From the NCBI GenBank assembly GCA_934436245.1, contig CAKSAM010000037.1:1-23392 (forward strand): a stretch of 23,392 bases of DNA, written 5' to 3'. The stretch's first letter is position 1. Each line of letters opens with the position of its first letter. Made by a program: the position numbers and the translations under genes. This stretch comes from an uncultured Acetatifactor sp. GTDB lineage: Bacteria; Bacillota; Clostridia; Lachnospirales; Lachnospiraceae. A model generated the notes under the pieces. It worked only from the letters and a program-made list of their open reading frames with translations, did not search any database and had not been told where the DNA came from. Shown here piece after piece: positions 7,029-15,717 of this stretch.

Positions 7029-8368
7029 TATTGATCTTTTTCCTTTCGTTCTCTGATAATAAACCGGAGAGGGGTTCCCTTGAAGCCAAAGGTCTCCCGG
7101 ATCTGATTCTCAATATATCTGGTATAGGAGAAATGCATCAGCTCCTTATCATTTACAAAAATAACAAAGGTAGGGGGCTTTACCGCTACCTGGGTAATAT
7201 AGTACAGTCTGAGTCTCTTACCCTTGTCGGAAGGTGGCTGCTGCATAGCCACAGCCTCTGCCATGATCTCATTCAAAACACCGGTAGCCACACGCATGGC
7301 GTGGTTCTCGCTGACGATGTCGATGGTCTCGAACAGCTTGGGCAATCTCTGTCCCGTCTTCGCAGAGACGAACAGAAGCTCCGCATACGGCATGAAGGAT
7401 AAGGTATTTCGCACCTTTTCCGTAAATTTGTAAATGGTCTTGTCATCCTTCTCGATAGCATCCCATTTATTAACCACAATGATCGTAGCTTTGCCTCTTT
7501 CATGGGCGATGCCGGCAATCTTCGCATCCTGCTCTGTGACACCTTCCTCCGCATCGATCATCAGTACCACGACTTCAGCACGCTCCACAGCGCTGACAGT
7601 ACGGACGATCATATAACGCTCCAGTTCTTCCTTTATTTTATTTTTTCGTCGAAGTCCTGCCGTATCAATGAATACATATTCCTTACCGTTATAGGTAATT
7701 TCCGTATCTACCGCATCTCTGGTAGTACCTGCAATGTCGGATACGATCAGACGATTCTCACCCAGCAGTTTATTGATCAGAGAGGATTTACCGACATTCG
7801 GTTTGCCGACGATAGCCACACGGGTGCGGTCATCCTCTTCTTCCTCTGCCTGTTCCTTATCAAAATATTCTGTCACCGCCTCCAGCATATCACCAATTCC
7901 CAGGCGGTTCACCGCAGAGATTGGATGGGGATCGCCGATACCCAGATTGTAGAATTCGTAAACATCCGCCATATATTTCTGAAAACTGTCCACCTTATTG
8001 ACTACCAGTACCACCGGCTTGTGGGAACGGCGCAGCATGTCCGCCACCTTAGAGTCAGCGTCCACCAGTCCCTGCTTTACATCCACCAGGAAAATGATCA
8101 CATCTGCCGTCTCCATGGCGATCTCTGCCTGTTCACGCATCTGGGACAGGATCACGTCCTTGCTGTCGGGTTCGATACCGCCGGTGTCGATCAGGGTAAA
8201 TGTCATATCCAGCCAATGGATATCCGCATAAATACGGTCTCTGGTAATACCTGGCGTATCTTTTACAATCGATATATTTTCGCCAGCCAGGGCGTTGAAC
8301 AGGGTGGACTTACCGACATTCGGACGTCCCACCACCGCAACGATGGGCTTGGTTTTTCTCTTTGACAT
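7028..8368 (-). CDS. der: Ribosome-associated double GTPase Der (EngA)
   Basis: A GTPase with two tandem G domains and a C-terminal KH-like domain, required for 50S subunit maturation. With the start used here it has 446 residues. The first P-loop is GRPNVGKST (14-22) with the switch motif DTGG; the second is GKPNVGKSS, followed by DTAG and NKWD. The KH-like end spans roughly the last 90 residues. An upstream in-frame ATG (8378-8380) would add four residues but has almost no space from a ribosome binding site. The ATG at 8366-8368 has GGAGG at ideal distance and is preferred. It lies in an operon with the DUF512 protein upstream and plsY-gpsA downstream, a common clostridial arrangement. Confidence 0.97.
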   Translation of the reverse strand: MSKRKTKPIVAVVGRPNVGKSTLFNALAGENISIVKDTPGITRDRIYADIHWLDMTFTLIDTGGIEPDSKDVILSQMREQAEIAMETADVIIFLVDVKQGLVDADSKVADMLRRSHKPVVLVVNKVDSFQKYMADVYEFYNLGIGDPHPISAVNRLGIGDMLEAVTEYFDKEQAEEEEDDRTRVAIVGKPNVGKSSLINKLLGENRLIVSDIAGTTRDAVDTEITYNGKEYVFIDTAGLRRKNKIKEELERYMIVRTVSAVERAEVVVLMIDAEEGVTEQDAKIAGIAHERGKATIIVVNKWDAIEKDDKTIYKFTEKVRNTLSFMPYAELLFVSAKTGQRLPKLFETIDIVSENHAMRVATGVLNEIMAEAVAMQQPPSDKGKRLRLYYITQVAVKPPTFVIFVNDKELMHFSYTRYIENQIRETFGFKGTPLRFIIRERKEKDQ

Positions 8369-8415
8369 AATTTCCTCCATTCCTTATTTCAAAAACAGAC
8401 CTTTGTCTGCTTCTA

Positions 8416-9774
8416 TTATTCCGACTCGGAAAATGCTTCTCCGAGCAGTGCTTCCACAAGATCATATCCGCTTGATTTTACAATATTCACAGGCACTTGT
8501 AAAGACTTTTCCAGATCTGCCACTGTGTAGTTATCCAGGAACAGATCCTCCCCACTTCTCAGGACATTTCTGGGCAGATATAACGTTTCTCCTAATTTTT
8601 TACCCTTTAATTGTTTTTCTATATCCTGGCCTGTCAGCAATCCTGACACGGTTATCATTTCCCCGAAAAAATCATTTGTGATTTCATATACATGTATGAC
8701 AATCTCTGGATATTCCTGCATCATTTCCTCTGACATCTTCTTTAAATAAGGAAATGCCAGCTTCCCTGTTGCCAGTGATATTTCTCTCCCAGTGTCAGCG
8801 TGCAGCCTTTTTTCCGTGTTTTTTCCCTTGCGGTGTCTGTCCAGTGCGTCGTGAAACTCATCTAAAAGAAGACGTATCATACCCACACCGTTTTCCAGCT
8901 GCAAGTAGCCATCATACCGTTCTTCCTCCGGTACCTCTCTCCCTGCCAGAATATACCATTCATCACTTGCCTGGATAAAATGTGTATTATATTTTTCCAT
9001 ACACATCCTCTGATATTTTTCAATCAGGTCAATCACTTCACCTGCATCCTCTGCGGTAAACGGTTCCAATGGATACAGTCCCTCCCGATATTTAGACAAT
9101 CCTACCGGTACAACAGATACACTCTCTACATTGGGAATATATTCCATCAGTTTCTGAATACTGAATTCCAGCTCACTGCCGTCATTTACTCCCTTGCAGA
9201 GCACGATCTGTCCGTTCATGCGGATTCCGGCAGCATTTAACGTATCTACCTTTTTCAGTGCCTCTCCTGCAAATCGGTTGTTCAGCATTTTGCAGCGAAG
9301 CTCCGGATTCATGGTCTGAAAGGAAATGTTAATAGGCGACAAATGATACCTGCAGATTCTGTCAATATCATGATCCGACATGTTAGTCAGTGTAACATAA
9401 TTTCCCTGCAAAAAAGACAGACGTGAATCATCGTCCTTGAAATACAACGTATCCCGCATTCCTTCCGGCATCTGATCTATAAAGCAGAAAATACACTTAT
9501 TATGACAGTGGCGATATTCATCCATCAGGCCATTTTCAAATTCAATACCAAGGTCTTCATCGAATTCCTTATCGATTTCCAGCAGCCACTGTTCTCCGTC
9601 CGGCTTTTCCACCAGTAATTCAATATACGTATCCTGAATCAGAAACTGATAATCAAAAATATCTTCTATTTCTGTATTGTCAACCGCAAGTACCTTATCT
9701 CCGGGTGTGATTTCCAGCTCTTCCGCAATGCTTCCCGGTTTTACTGTTTTTACAATATGTTCTTTTTTCTTCAT
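8416..9774 (-). CDS. DUF512-family radical SAM protein with PDZ domain
   Basis: A 452-residue protein of the widely conserved PDZ/DUF512 radical-SAM-like family (TIGR03279 type). Residues 1-60 look like a PDZ domain (KPGSIAEELEITPGDKVLAV). The motif CHNKCIFCFID supplies Cys 90, 94 and 97, a CxxxCxxC arrangement expected to bind a 4Fe-4S cluster. The DUF512 region makes up the second half. The biochemical function is not established; in Clostridia it usually sits next to der, as here, suggesting a link to ribosome assembly or translation, which is inference. It is the first gene of the leftward operon, with its promoter at 9808-9836 and GGTGA before the ATG. Confidence 0.92.
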   Translation of the reverse strand: MKKKEHIVKTVKPGSIAEELEITPGDKVLAVDNTEIEDIFDYQFLIQDTYIELLVEKPDGEQWLLEIDKEFDEDLGIEFENGLMDEYRHCHNKCIFCFIDQMPEGMRDTLYFKDDDSRLSFLQGNYVTLTNMSDHDIDRICRYHLSPINISFQTMNPELRCKMLNNRFAGEALKKVDTLNAAGIRMNGQIVLCKGVNDGSELEFSIQKLMEYIPNVESVSVVPVGLSKYREGLYPLEPFTAEDAGEVIDLIEKYQRMCMEKYNTHFIQASDEWYILAGREVPEEERYDGYLQLENGVGMIRLLLDEFHDALDRHRKGKNTEKRLHADTGREISLATGKLAFPYLKKMSEEMMQEYPEIVIHVYEITNDFFGEMITVSGLLTGQDIEKQLKGKKLGETLYLPRNVLRSGEDLFLDNYTVADLEKSLQVPVNIVKSSGYDLVEALLGEAFSESE

Positions 9775-9807
9775 TTTAATTCACCGTTTGCTCTCTTTCT
9801 TCTATTC

Positions 9808-9836
9808 ATTGTACAAGAAATTTCTTGACGTGTCAC
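9808..9836 (-). promoter_or_regulatory. Promoter of the DUF512-der-plsY-gpsA operon
   Basis: On the minus strand -35 GTGACA (9831-9836) and -10 TACAAT (9808-9813) are separated by 17 bp, with start expected about 9801, about 27 nt before the ATG. Its -35 abuts the -35 of the divergent promoter at 9825-9853, so the two polymerases cannot occupy their sites together. Confidence 0.8.
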
Positions 9837-9853
9837 TAGCATAATGATATAAA
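9825..9853 (+). promoter_or_regulatory. Promoter of the structured leader and PRPP synthetase gene
   Basis: -35 TTGACG (9825-9830) and -10 TATAAA (9848-9853) with a 17-bp spacer. Initiation near 9860 places the closing stem of the structured RNA (9863-10006) at the very 5' end of the transcript. A weaker second candidate (TTGACA 9936-9941, AATGAT 9960-9965, 18-bp spacer) lies inside the structured region. Confidence 0.8.
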
Positions 9854-9862
9854 TTAATTGTT

Positions 9863-10010
9863 ATATTCAGAGCAATTAAATATTTTCAGATATTCGTCAA
9901 ATGCCTGCATTCGTGGGATGATCAAAAATATTTATTTGACAAAGCCACCTTCATGAGCAAATGATCGGCACCTGAGATGCGACTTTGCGAATGAGACTCT
10001 GAATATTTTT
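9863..10010 (+). ncRNA. Candidate structured leader or small RNA upstream of the PRPP synthetase gene
   Basis: The segment ATATTCAGAG (9863-9872) is perfectly complementary to CTCTGAATAT (9997-10006), which is followed by Ts through 10010. Within it ATTCG-U-CAAA (9892-9901) pairs with TTTGCGAAT (9984-9992) with one bulged base. Further pairings continue inward: GCAT 9907-9910 with ATGC 9977-9980, GTG 9913-9915 with CAC 9969-9971, GATC 9920-9923 with GATC 9963-9966, and ATTTG 9934-9938 with CAAAT 9958-9962. The result is one long rod with a large left bulge at 9873-9891. Location between promoter and gene suggests a riboswitch or attenuator; the T-tract after the closing stem also allows a free RNA of about 150 nt. 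No known family was recognised. Confidence 0.5.
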
Positions 10011-10042
10011 ACGAACAATAAAGCTCGTCCAGGAGGGACATC

Positions 10043-11242
10043 ATGCCTAATTTACACGAACTTGAAAATGCCATGCCCGTGGCTCCTTTAAAGATTATCG
10101 CTCTGCCTTCCGCAGAAAAAATGGGACGCCGCATTAACGACTACATGGTAGAATTCCGTAAGAGTATCCATAATGAGAAAGTAAAAAACGATCCTGCCTT
10201 CCATGGGTATATTGAAAGCAATTATCTTGTAGATGTGGATGTACCGCGTTTCGGAAGCGGTGAGGCAAAAGCTCAGATCAGTGAAACCATCCGTGGTAAA
10301 GATCTTTTCATTTTGACCGATGTATGCAACCATAGTATTACTTACAACATGAACGGCTATACCAACCATATGTCTCCTGACGATCACTATCAGGATCTGA
10401 AACGTGTTATTGCAGCATGCAACGGTAAAGCAAGACGTATCAATGTGATCATGCCTTTCCTCTACGAGGGCAGACAACATCGCCGTAGCGGCAGAGAATC
10501 TCTGGATTGTGCTTATGCACTGGAAGAATTAAGAGATATGGGAATTGATAATTTTATCACTTTTGATGCCCATGACCCCAGAGTACAGAACTCTACTCCC
10601 CTGAACGGATTTGATAACTTTACCACTCCTTATCAGTTCATTAAATCCCTGTTGAACTCTGAGGATGATATGATTGTGGACAAGGATCATCTACTGGTGA
10701 TCAGCCCTGACGAGGGTGCACTGGATCGCGCTATTTATTTTGCCAGCGTTCTGGGGGTGGACACTGGTATGTTCTATAAGAGACGTGACTACTCTACTAT
10801 CGTCAACGGCAAAAATCCTATTGTTGCACATGAATTCTTAGGTGACAACATTGACGGAAAAGATATCATCATTATTGATGACATGATTTCCTCCGGTGGA
10901 AGTATGCTGGATACCGCCAGACAGTTAAAGGCAATGAACGCCAGACGTGTTTATATCTGCTGTACTTTCGGCCTGTTTACAGATGGTTTGAAGAATTTCG
11001 ATGCTGCTTATGAACACGGCGACTTTGATAAGGTCATCACCACGAATCTTACCTATCTGCCTCCCGAGATTTACACCAGGCCTTATTTTGTAGAAGCCGA
11101 TATGAGCAAATTCATTGCTTCCCTGATTGATTTTATGAATCATGACGCTTCTCTTTCCAATGTCATGGCTACCACAGAAAAAATACATGGCATCGTGGAA
11201 GCATACAACAACCGCAAGGAAATGAACGAATTTCATTTTTAA
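10043..11242 (+). CDS. prs: Ribose-phosphate pyrophosphokinase (PRPP synthetase), divergent long form
   Basis: A 399-residue cytoplasmic enzyme predicted to transfer pyrophosphate from ATP to ribose 5-phosphate, giving PRPP for nucleotides, His and Trp. It has the two-domain type I phosphoribosyltransferase fold. Residues 69-92 (FGSGEAKAQISETIRGKDLFI) match the N-terminal signature, DAHDP (175-179) sits at the position of the ATP/metal-binding His motif, and the PRPP loop is DIIIIDDMISSGGSM (274-288). It is longer than the usual 310-320 residues, with an N-terminal extension and insertions, and DAHDPRVQNS replaces the usual DLHxxQIQGF, so it belongs to a divergent subfamily. The start has AGGAGG at 10031-10036. 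It is the only plus-strand gene in the window and is monocistronic, ending at a bidirectional terminator. Confidence 0.88.
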   Translation: MPNLHELENAMPVAPLKIIALPSAEKMGRRINDYMVEFRKSIHNEKVKNDPAFHGYIESNYLVDVDVPRFGSGEAKAQISETIRGKDLFILTDVCNHSITYNMNGYTNHMSPDDHYQDLKRVIAACNGKARRINVIMPFLYEGRQHRRSGRESLDCAYALEELRDMGIDNFITFDAHDPRVQNSTPLNGFDNFTTPYQFIKSLLNSEDDMIVDKDHLLVISPDEGALDRAIYFASVLGVDTGMFYKRRDYSTIVNGKNPIVAHEFLGDNIDGKDIIIIDDMISSGGSMLDTARQLKAMNARRVYICCTFGLFTDGLKNFDAAYEHGDFDKVITTNLTYLPPEIYTRPYFVEADMSKFIASLIDFMNHDASLSNVMATTEKIHGIVEAYNNRKEMNEFHF

Positions 11243-11254
11243 ATCAGCTGATCA

Positions 11255-11293
11255 AAAAACGCAGAAACCTTTTTCCATGGTTTCTGCGTTTTT
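11255..11293. terminator. Bidirectional intrinsic terminator
   Basis: Perfect 15-bp arms 11255-11269 (AAAAACGCAGAAACC) and 11279-11293 with a 9-nt loop. The outer A/T pairs provide a T-tract in both directions. It ends the rightward PRPP synthetase gene, 12 bp after the stop, and the leftward sensor kinase gene that stops at 11299. Confidence 0.92.
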
Positions 11294-11298
11294 ATACT

Positions 11299-13989
11299 CT
11301 ATGGCGTCTCTTCTGTTGTTTCGTTATTCTCTGGTGTTGCTGATTTCTCCGCTGCATCAGGCTCTCTATACTCCGGAAAATCCAATATAATCTTAAACAG
11401 ATCTCCATCCAGTTGGATCTGGAATTCTCCGTGCTGCGCCTTGGTAAGGTTTTTAGCAATGTAAAGCCCTAATCCACTTCCCTCTGTAGTTCTGGAAGCA
11501 TCCCCTCTGATAAAACGTTCTGATAGTTCCTCACCCTTCAGATTCATGGGTCTGTCTGAAATATTTTTCAAAGCTGCAGTCACCCTGCCATTTTGTACCT
11601 GCATTTCCAGATAAACTCTGGTTCCTTCCAGGGCATATTTACAAATATTCTGAAAGAGATTTTCAATGATTCTCCACATTCTGCGGCTATCCGCATAAAT
11701 CACACCCGCAACATCACTGCCGTCAAATATGATCTGCAGATTTTTTTCTTCCATTCTGTCGGAGAATTCTCCTATCGCCTGATTTAGAAGTTCTGTAAAA
11801 TTGATTTTCTCCAGATTCAGGATAATATTTCCGGAAGATATTTTGGATGCTTCCACAAGATCATCCGTAAGCTGTTTCAGTCTCTGGGACTTGCTGTCCA
11901 ATACTGCAATATAACTTTTCGCAGGCTCTTCTGTGATTTTGAGCCGTTTCAACAGATCCACGTAGTTAATAATAGAAGTCAATGGCGTCTTAATATCATG
12001 AGAAACATTCGTGATCAGATCCGATTTCATCTGCTCATCCTTCATACTGGTACTTACTGCCTTACGAATTCCTTCTCCAATATTGTTTACTGCATCCGCC
12101 ATCTCCCGATTGTCTCCGTGAAGAGATTCCACATCCAGCTTGTACTCTACTTCACCGTCACGAATCCGGCGGATTCCTTCCACAATGTCAATCTGTTCTG
12201 CTTTTTGTTTAAAACGCAGCACCCCGACAATTCCATCCAGTACTACCGCAGCACCTGCCGGCAGCAGCCACCATGCCCCGTTTTGCCGCAGGAGATATGC
12301 TCCCCAGATTCCTGCCAGATTTGCCAGTAAAAACAGATTGTACGGAATTAAAGAGCTGATTGTAGAATTTCGATGTGACACTACAAAACGTACTGCTTTT
12401 CCAAAGCTGTCCACAATCCAATGCAGGAAACTGTCTCTCCACATATTATGAGCCTTCACTCTGCGGATCAGACTATACCAGAATACATTGAAAGCTGCAC
12501 TGACACCAAATCCATAAATGGCAAATACCGCATAGGCGGCCAGTCTTGTCATTTCTCTTCCCTGTATTTCAGAGTGGCTCAGATATACTCTGTTTGCCGT
12601 ACTCATGAGATAATCATATCCAAATCTGGCTCCATATACGCATGCCACAAAAGCAATGATCATAAACTCTATCCAGATATGATCAATGCCATTCAGGTAA
12701 AGCACCGGTTCTTCTTCCTCATCAAAAGCCACCCCTGCGGTCACCGTCAGATAAATTCCAATGAGCAGCCACAGTACCACCAACATAATTTCTCCACCGA
12801 TCAGATACCATATGTTAGGAACAATTCGCTGAAATACTACATTGGCATTATAAAAAGAATCCCCTGCCACCGGATAGTTGGTATCTACTGCGATCCATAT
12901 ATGTGTCATATCCGGATGCGTATAACCATAATCTTTAAGATATTGGTAAATCTGTCCTTCTGTCATTCCGGTATTACTGGTAAATTCAAGACTGTCCGGA
13001 TAATATATCAAATATCTTCTGTATTCAGAAAAAAAATCTGTGATCTCGTTGTCCGAGTTGTCAGCAATGTCTGATACGTTGGTATAGGTTCTGGTAATTC
13101 CATCTCCCGTCATCATCCGGACCGCATATTTTAAATTTCCGGCATTTTCTTTATAAAGGTCATTACAGTTCTGATACTGTTCATAATTTGCTGCCAGTGT
13201 ACTTACAGTAAGTGACAGATTGTTCTGCAGCGCCGTATATTCCACCCAGTTGTCCGCACAGGCGGTCAATTGTTTCTCCCCATTCACGGTGGAATATCTA
13301 CAGATCAGCATCGGGAAATACACGGTAAGTGTGCCATCATCTTCTCTTGACACCCGGATATCCTGTACGCTTTGTTTCACAATATAAGTAAATGCCAGAT
13401 CTTCCAGACGTTCTGTTCTCTGGTTCTCTGGAATTGCCTCTATTGCCTGTGCTACTGCTTCTTTCTGCTCCTCGGACTGCTCTTCCTCTGTTGCAAACAC
13501 AAGCTGTCCGTCTGCATCTACACGAAAATTGGAAGCAATATCCACCGGTCCGAAATAATTGACAAAATCAGACATGCTCATAATACGGTCTGTATATTCC
13601 ACACCGTATTTTCCCCATTTGATCAGATCCTCCAGTTCATACACAGCCGTCACCGGACATTCTGCACCACCGTCTTTGCCGGATGCAAATTCTGTGATAT
13701 CGATATGCTTTTTAGGATCAAAGTTACCACCGGTCTCCATCTGCCCTTTGATCACCATCAGCTGCACGATATCCGATACTGCTCCCTGAAACAGATCATG
13801 AAAGATAACGGAATCTTCAAACTCCGTCTCTGTGTCAAGCGGCGATAATTCATATACCTTTGTACCGTCTGCTGTATCAACTGCAAGATAAGAATTAAAA
13901 AGAACAGCTGCAATGGCAAGCAGCAGCAATAATGCTGCGGTCTGTTGTACCAGTCCCAGTACCAGACGCTTCAATGTCGGTTTTCTCAT
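11299..13989 (-). CDS. Large membrane sensor histidine kinase
   Basis: An 896-residue sensor kinase. One N-terminal membrane segment (about 10-32) is followed by a large extracytoplasmic domain (about 35-390), then several hydrophobic segments (about 392-418, 437-457, 481-508, 546-592). A HAMP-like stretch (about 605-645) leads to the HisKA motif NVSHDIKTP with H664. The HATPase has an N-box with N777 and N781 (ENLFQNICKYA) and a G-box GSGLGLYIAK (837-846). The membrane core of several segments after a long sensory domain is unusual compared with simple two-segment kinases. Its start overlaps the upstream regulator stop by 4 nt (ATGA). The C-terminal tail is rich in Glu, Thr and Pro. The signal is unknown; cell-envelope stress or antimicrobial peptide sensing is only a guess from the domain layout. 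Confidence 0.92.
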   Translation of the reverse strand: MRKPTLKRLVLGLVQQTAALLLLLAIAAVLFNSYLAVDTADGTKVYELSPLDTETEFEDSVIFHDLFQGAVSDIVQLMVIKGQMETGGNFDPKKHIDITEFASGKDGGAECPVTAVYELEDLIKWGKYGVEYTDRIMSMSDFVNYFGPVDIASNFRVDADGQLVFATEEEQSEEQKEAVAQAIEAIPENQRTERLEDLAFTYIVKQSVQDIRVSREDDGTLTVYFPMLICRYSTVNGEKQLTACADNWVEYTALQNNLSLTVSTLAANYEQYQNCNDLYKENAGNLKYAVRMMTGDGITRTYTNVSDIADNSDNEITDFFSEYRRYLIYYPDSLEFTSNTGMTEGQIYQYLKDYGYTHPDMTHIWIAVDTNYPVAGDSFYNANVVFQRIVPNIWYLIGGEIMLVVLWLLIGIYLTVTAGVAFDEEEEPVLYLNGIDHIWIEFMIIAFVACVYGARFGYDYLMSTANRVYLSHSEIQGREMTRLAAYAVFAIYGFGVSAAFNVFWYSLIRRVKAHNMWRDSFLHWIVDSFGKAVRFVVSHRNSTISSLIPYNLFLLANLAGIWGAYLLRQNGAWWLLPAGAAVVLDGIVGVLRFKQKAEQIDIVEGIRRIRDGEVEYKLDVESLHGDNREMADAVNNIGEGIRKAVSTSMKDEQMKSDLITNVSHDIKTPLTSIINYVDLLKRLKITEEPAKSYIAVLDSKSQRLKQLTDDLVEASKISSGNIILNLEKINFTELLNQAIGEFSDRMEEKNLQIIFDGSDVAGVIYADSRRMWRIIENLFQNICKYALEGTRVYLEMQVQNGRVTAALKNISDRPMNLKGEELSERFIRGDASRTTEGSGLGLYIAKNLTKAQHGEFQIQLDGDLFKIILDFPEYREPDAAEKSATPENNETTEETP

Positions 13990-14684
13990 TCCTGCTCCTT
14001 ATCAATCTTATAGCCTACTCCCCACACCACCTTTAAATATCTGGGTTCCTTAGGATTGATTTCTATCTTTTCACGAATATGACGAATATGTACGGCTACG
14101 GTATTATCTGCCCCTATGGCATCCTCATTCCAGATGCTCTCATAAATCTGATTAATTGAAAACACACGTCCCTGATTCTTCATGAGAAGCAATAAAATAT
14201 TATACTCAATCGGAGTCATCTTCACCGGTTCATCATCCACTGTCACCTGTTTGGTATCATCATTTAATATCAGTCCACCCACTTGATAAATGGATTTATT
14301 TTCTCCGGTAAGACTTCCCAGAGATGTGTAACGGCGCAGATTTGATTTTACTCTGGCTACCAGTTCCAAGGGATTGAATGGCTTACAGATATAATCATCC
14401 GCTCCTATATTCAGTCCCAGGATTTTATCTGTGTCCTCGGATTTCGCCGATAAAATAATGATGGGAATACTGCTATACTCACGAATTTTAAGTGTTGCGC
14501 GAATACCGTCCAGCTTCGGCATCATAATATCCATGATCAGTAAATGAATATCCTCTTTGTCCAAAATCTGAATTGCCTGTTCTCCGTCATAGGCTTTAAA
14601 TATTTTATAACCGTCCTGACTCAGATAAATTTCAATTGCATCTACAATTTCCTTATCATCATCACATACAAGTATATTTGCCAT
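13986..14684 (-). CDS. OmpR/PhoB-family response regulator
   Basis: A 232-residue regulator. The receiver domain has D8-D10, phosphoacceptor D52 in LIMDIMMPKLDG, Ser at the Thr switch position (S79 in LSAKS) and the conserved Lys K101 in CKPF. The C-terminal winged helix (about 130-230) ends in the usual YLKVVWGVGYKI segment. The open frame extends 14 codons further upstream, but the ATG at 14682-14684 has a clear GAGGAAATA site and starts the canonical MANILVCDDD, so it is preferred. It overlaps the downstream kinase gene by 4 nt and is clearly its partner. It lies 104 bp after the PgeF-family gene, with a direct-repeat motif between them that could be its own operator. Confidence 0.95.
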   Translation of the reverse strand: MANILVCDDDKEIVDAIEIYLSQDGYKIFKAYDGEQAIQILDKEDIHLLIMDIMMPKLDGIRATLKIREYSSIPIIILSAKSEDTDKILGLNIGADDYICKPFNPLELVARVKSNLRRYTSLGSLTGENKSIYQVGGLILNDDTKQVTVDDEPVKMTPIEYNILLLLMKNQGRVFSINQIYESIWNEDAIGADNTVAVHIRHIREKIEINPKEPRYLKVVWGVGYKIDKEQE

Positions 14685-14774
14685 TATTTCCTCATTTCTG
14701 TGGCCTTCTGCCACTCCCCTGCCCATTTATATGAATTTATTAAATCATTCTTTTATTAAGGATTTCTCTGTTTC

Positions 14775-14793
14775 TTTCTTAATATTTCTTAAT
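14775..14793 (-). promoter_or_regulatory. Tandem ATTAAGAAA repeat, possible OmpR-type operator
   Basis: On the minus strand ATTAAGAAA occurs twice with an exact 10-bp period (14785-14793 and 14775-14783). OmpR/PhoB-family regulators bind direct repeats phased at 10-11 bp. The site overlaps the PgeF-family stop codon and lies about 90 bp before the response regulator start. A TATAAA hexamer at about 14728-14733 could be the -10, with no good -35, as at activated promoters. Given the local AT-richness, chance is possible. Confidence 0.35.
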
Positions 14794-15706
14794 TTTCCTC
14801 TTCTTCCGGATTCTTCAACATTAAAAATGCTGCCAGGTTTCCTCTCTGTCCGTGACTGGCCCGGTGGGAAAACAGATACTCCGGATTATGACAGGTGCAG
14901 ACATCTGTCACTGCAAGGTGCTCCGGCAGAACTCCTGCTTTTAGCAGAATGCTCCGATTTGCCTCCCACAGATCCAGCTGATATTTTCCGGGCATCTTTC
15001 CTTTTTTCAGGACGTTTCCCGGGAAGCCACACCTGAACTGCTCTGCAACTTCTTCACTGATTTCATAGCAATCCACACATATGGATGGCCCGATTGCCGT
15101 CACCAGGTCCTCCGGCCTGCTTTGAAAATGTTCCTGCATAAAATGCACCATATGTTCCCCCATTCGGGACACCGTGCCTCTCCAGCCGGAATGTGCCAGT
15201 CCGATTGCCCGATGGACCGGATCCACAAAATACAGAGGGACGCAATCTGCATAATAAGTAACCAGTGCTATCCCCGGTTGGTCCGTAGCCAGCCCGTCTA
15301 TGTCTTCATAAACAGAGGGTCTGGTAATTCCATTTCCGAGATTCTCCTCTGTAACCAGATGAATATTGGTGGTATGGGTCTGTCTGGAAGCCACCATATG
15401 ATCCGGCATTACCCCAAGTACTGCTCCGATCCGCCTGTAATTCTCCCTGACTGCCTCCGGATCATCTCCTCTGGAGAAGCTCAAATTCATTGTCGCACAG
15501 ACTCCCTTGCTGACACCTCCGGTACGGGTGGTAAACAAATGTTCTACCACCCCCGTGTCTTCTAAATTGGGAAAAATCAGATACTCCAGATCTCCCGTTT
15601 GTCTCTGCTGTACGCTCTCCTTTTCCCCATTATTATTTCTGATCAATTGAAACATCTGAATAACCATGCCTTTCTCAAATTCTGTCATCTTTTGGGATTG
15701 CGGCAC
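14789..15706 (-). CDS. pgeF: YfiH/PgeF/LACC1-family purine nucleoside phosphorylase-like protein
   Basis: A protein of up to 305 residues of the YfiH (polyphenol oxidase/LACC1) family; members act as purine nucleoside phosphorylase/adenosine deaminase, and the E. coli member also hydrolyses wrongly built peptidoglycan precursors. The family signatures are present: HLFTTRTGGVSKG, SRQTHTTNIH with the first metal-binding His, YYADCVPL with the metal-binding Cys, and LAHSGWRGTVSRM with the second His. The start is unsettled. The frame opens at a GTG (15704-15706) without a clear ribosome binding site; ATGs at 15686-15688, 15665-15667 and 15653-15655 are alternatives, the last having AAAGG about 13 nt upstream. 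It lies 11 bp after yraN, continuing the rbgA-rnhB operon. Confidence 0.92.
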   Translation of the reverse strand: MPQSQKMTEFEKGMVIQMFQLIRNNNGEKESVQQRQTGDLEYLIFPNLEDTGVVEHLFTTRTGGVSKGVCATMNLSFSRGDDPEAVRENYRRIGAVLGVMPDHMVASRQTHTTNIHLVTEENLGNGITRPSVYEDIDGLATDQPGIALVTYYADCVPLYFVDPVHRAIGLAHSGWRGTVSRMGEHMVHFMQEHFQSRPEDLVTAIGPSICVDCYEISEEVAEQFRCGFPGNVLKKGKMPGKYQLDLWEANRSILLKAGVLPEHLAVTDVCTCHNPEYLFSHRASHGQRGNLAAFLMLKNPEEEEN

Positions 15707-15717
15707 TAAACAGCGTA

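Noticed and set aside
7502..8365. 287-codon open frame on the plus strand
   Set aside because: It lies wholly antisense to der, which has clear GTPase motifs; no ribosome binding site and no recognisable protein.
9863..10010. Interpretation of the paired ends as a small inverted-repeat transposable element
   Set aside because: No flanking target duplication is visible, the segment starts exactly at the predicted transcript start, and nested helices favour an RNA; not excluded without a genome-wide copy search.
10100..10125. Another TGCAGAAA-like match (CGCAGAAAAAAT) in the PRPP synthetase gene
   Set aside because: A single copy inside a coding region, without a 20-bp partner or promoter.
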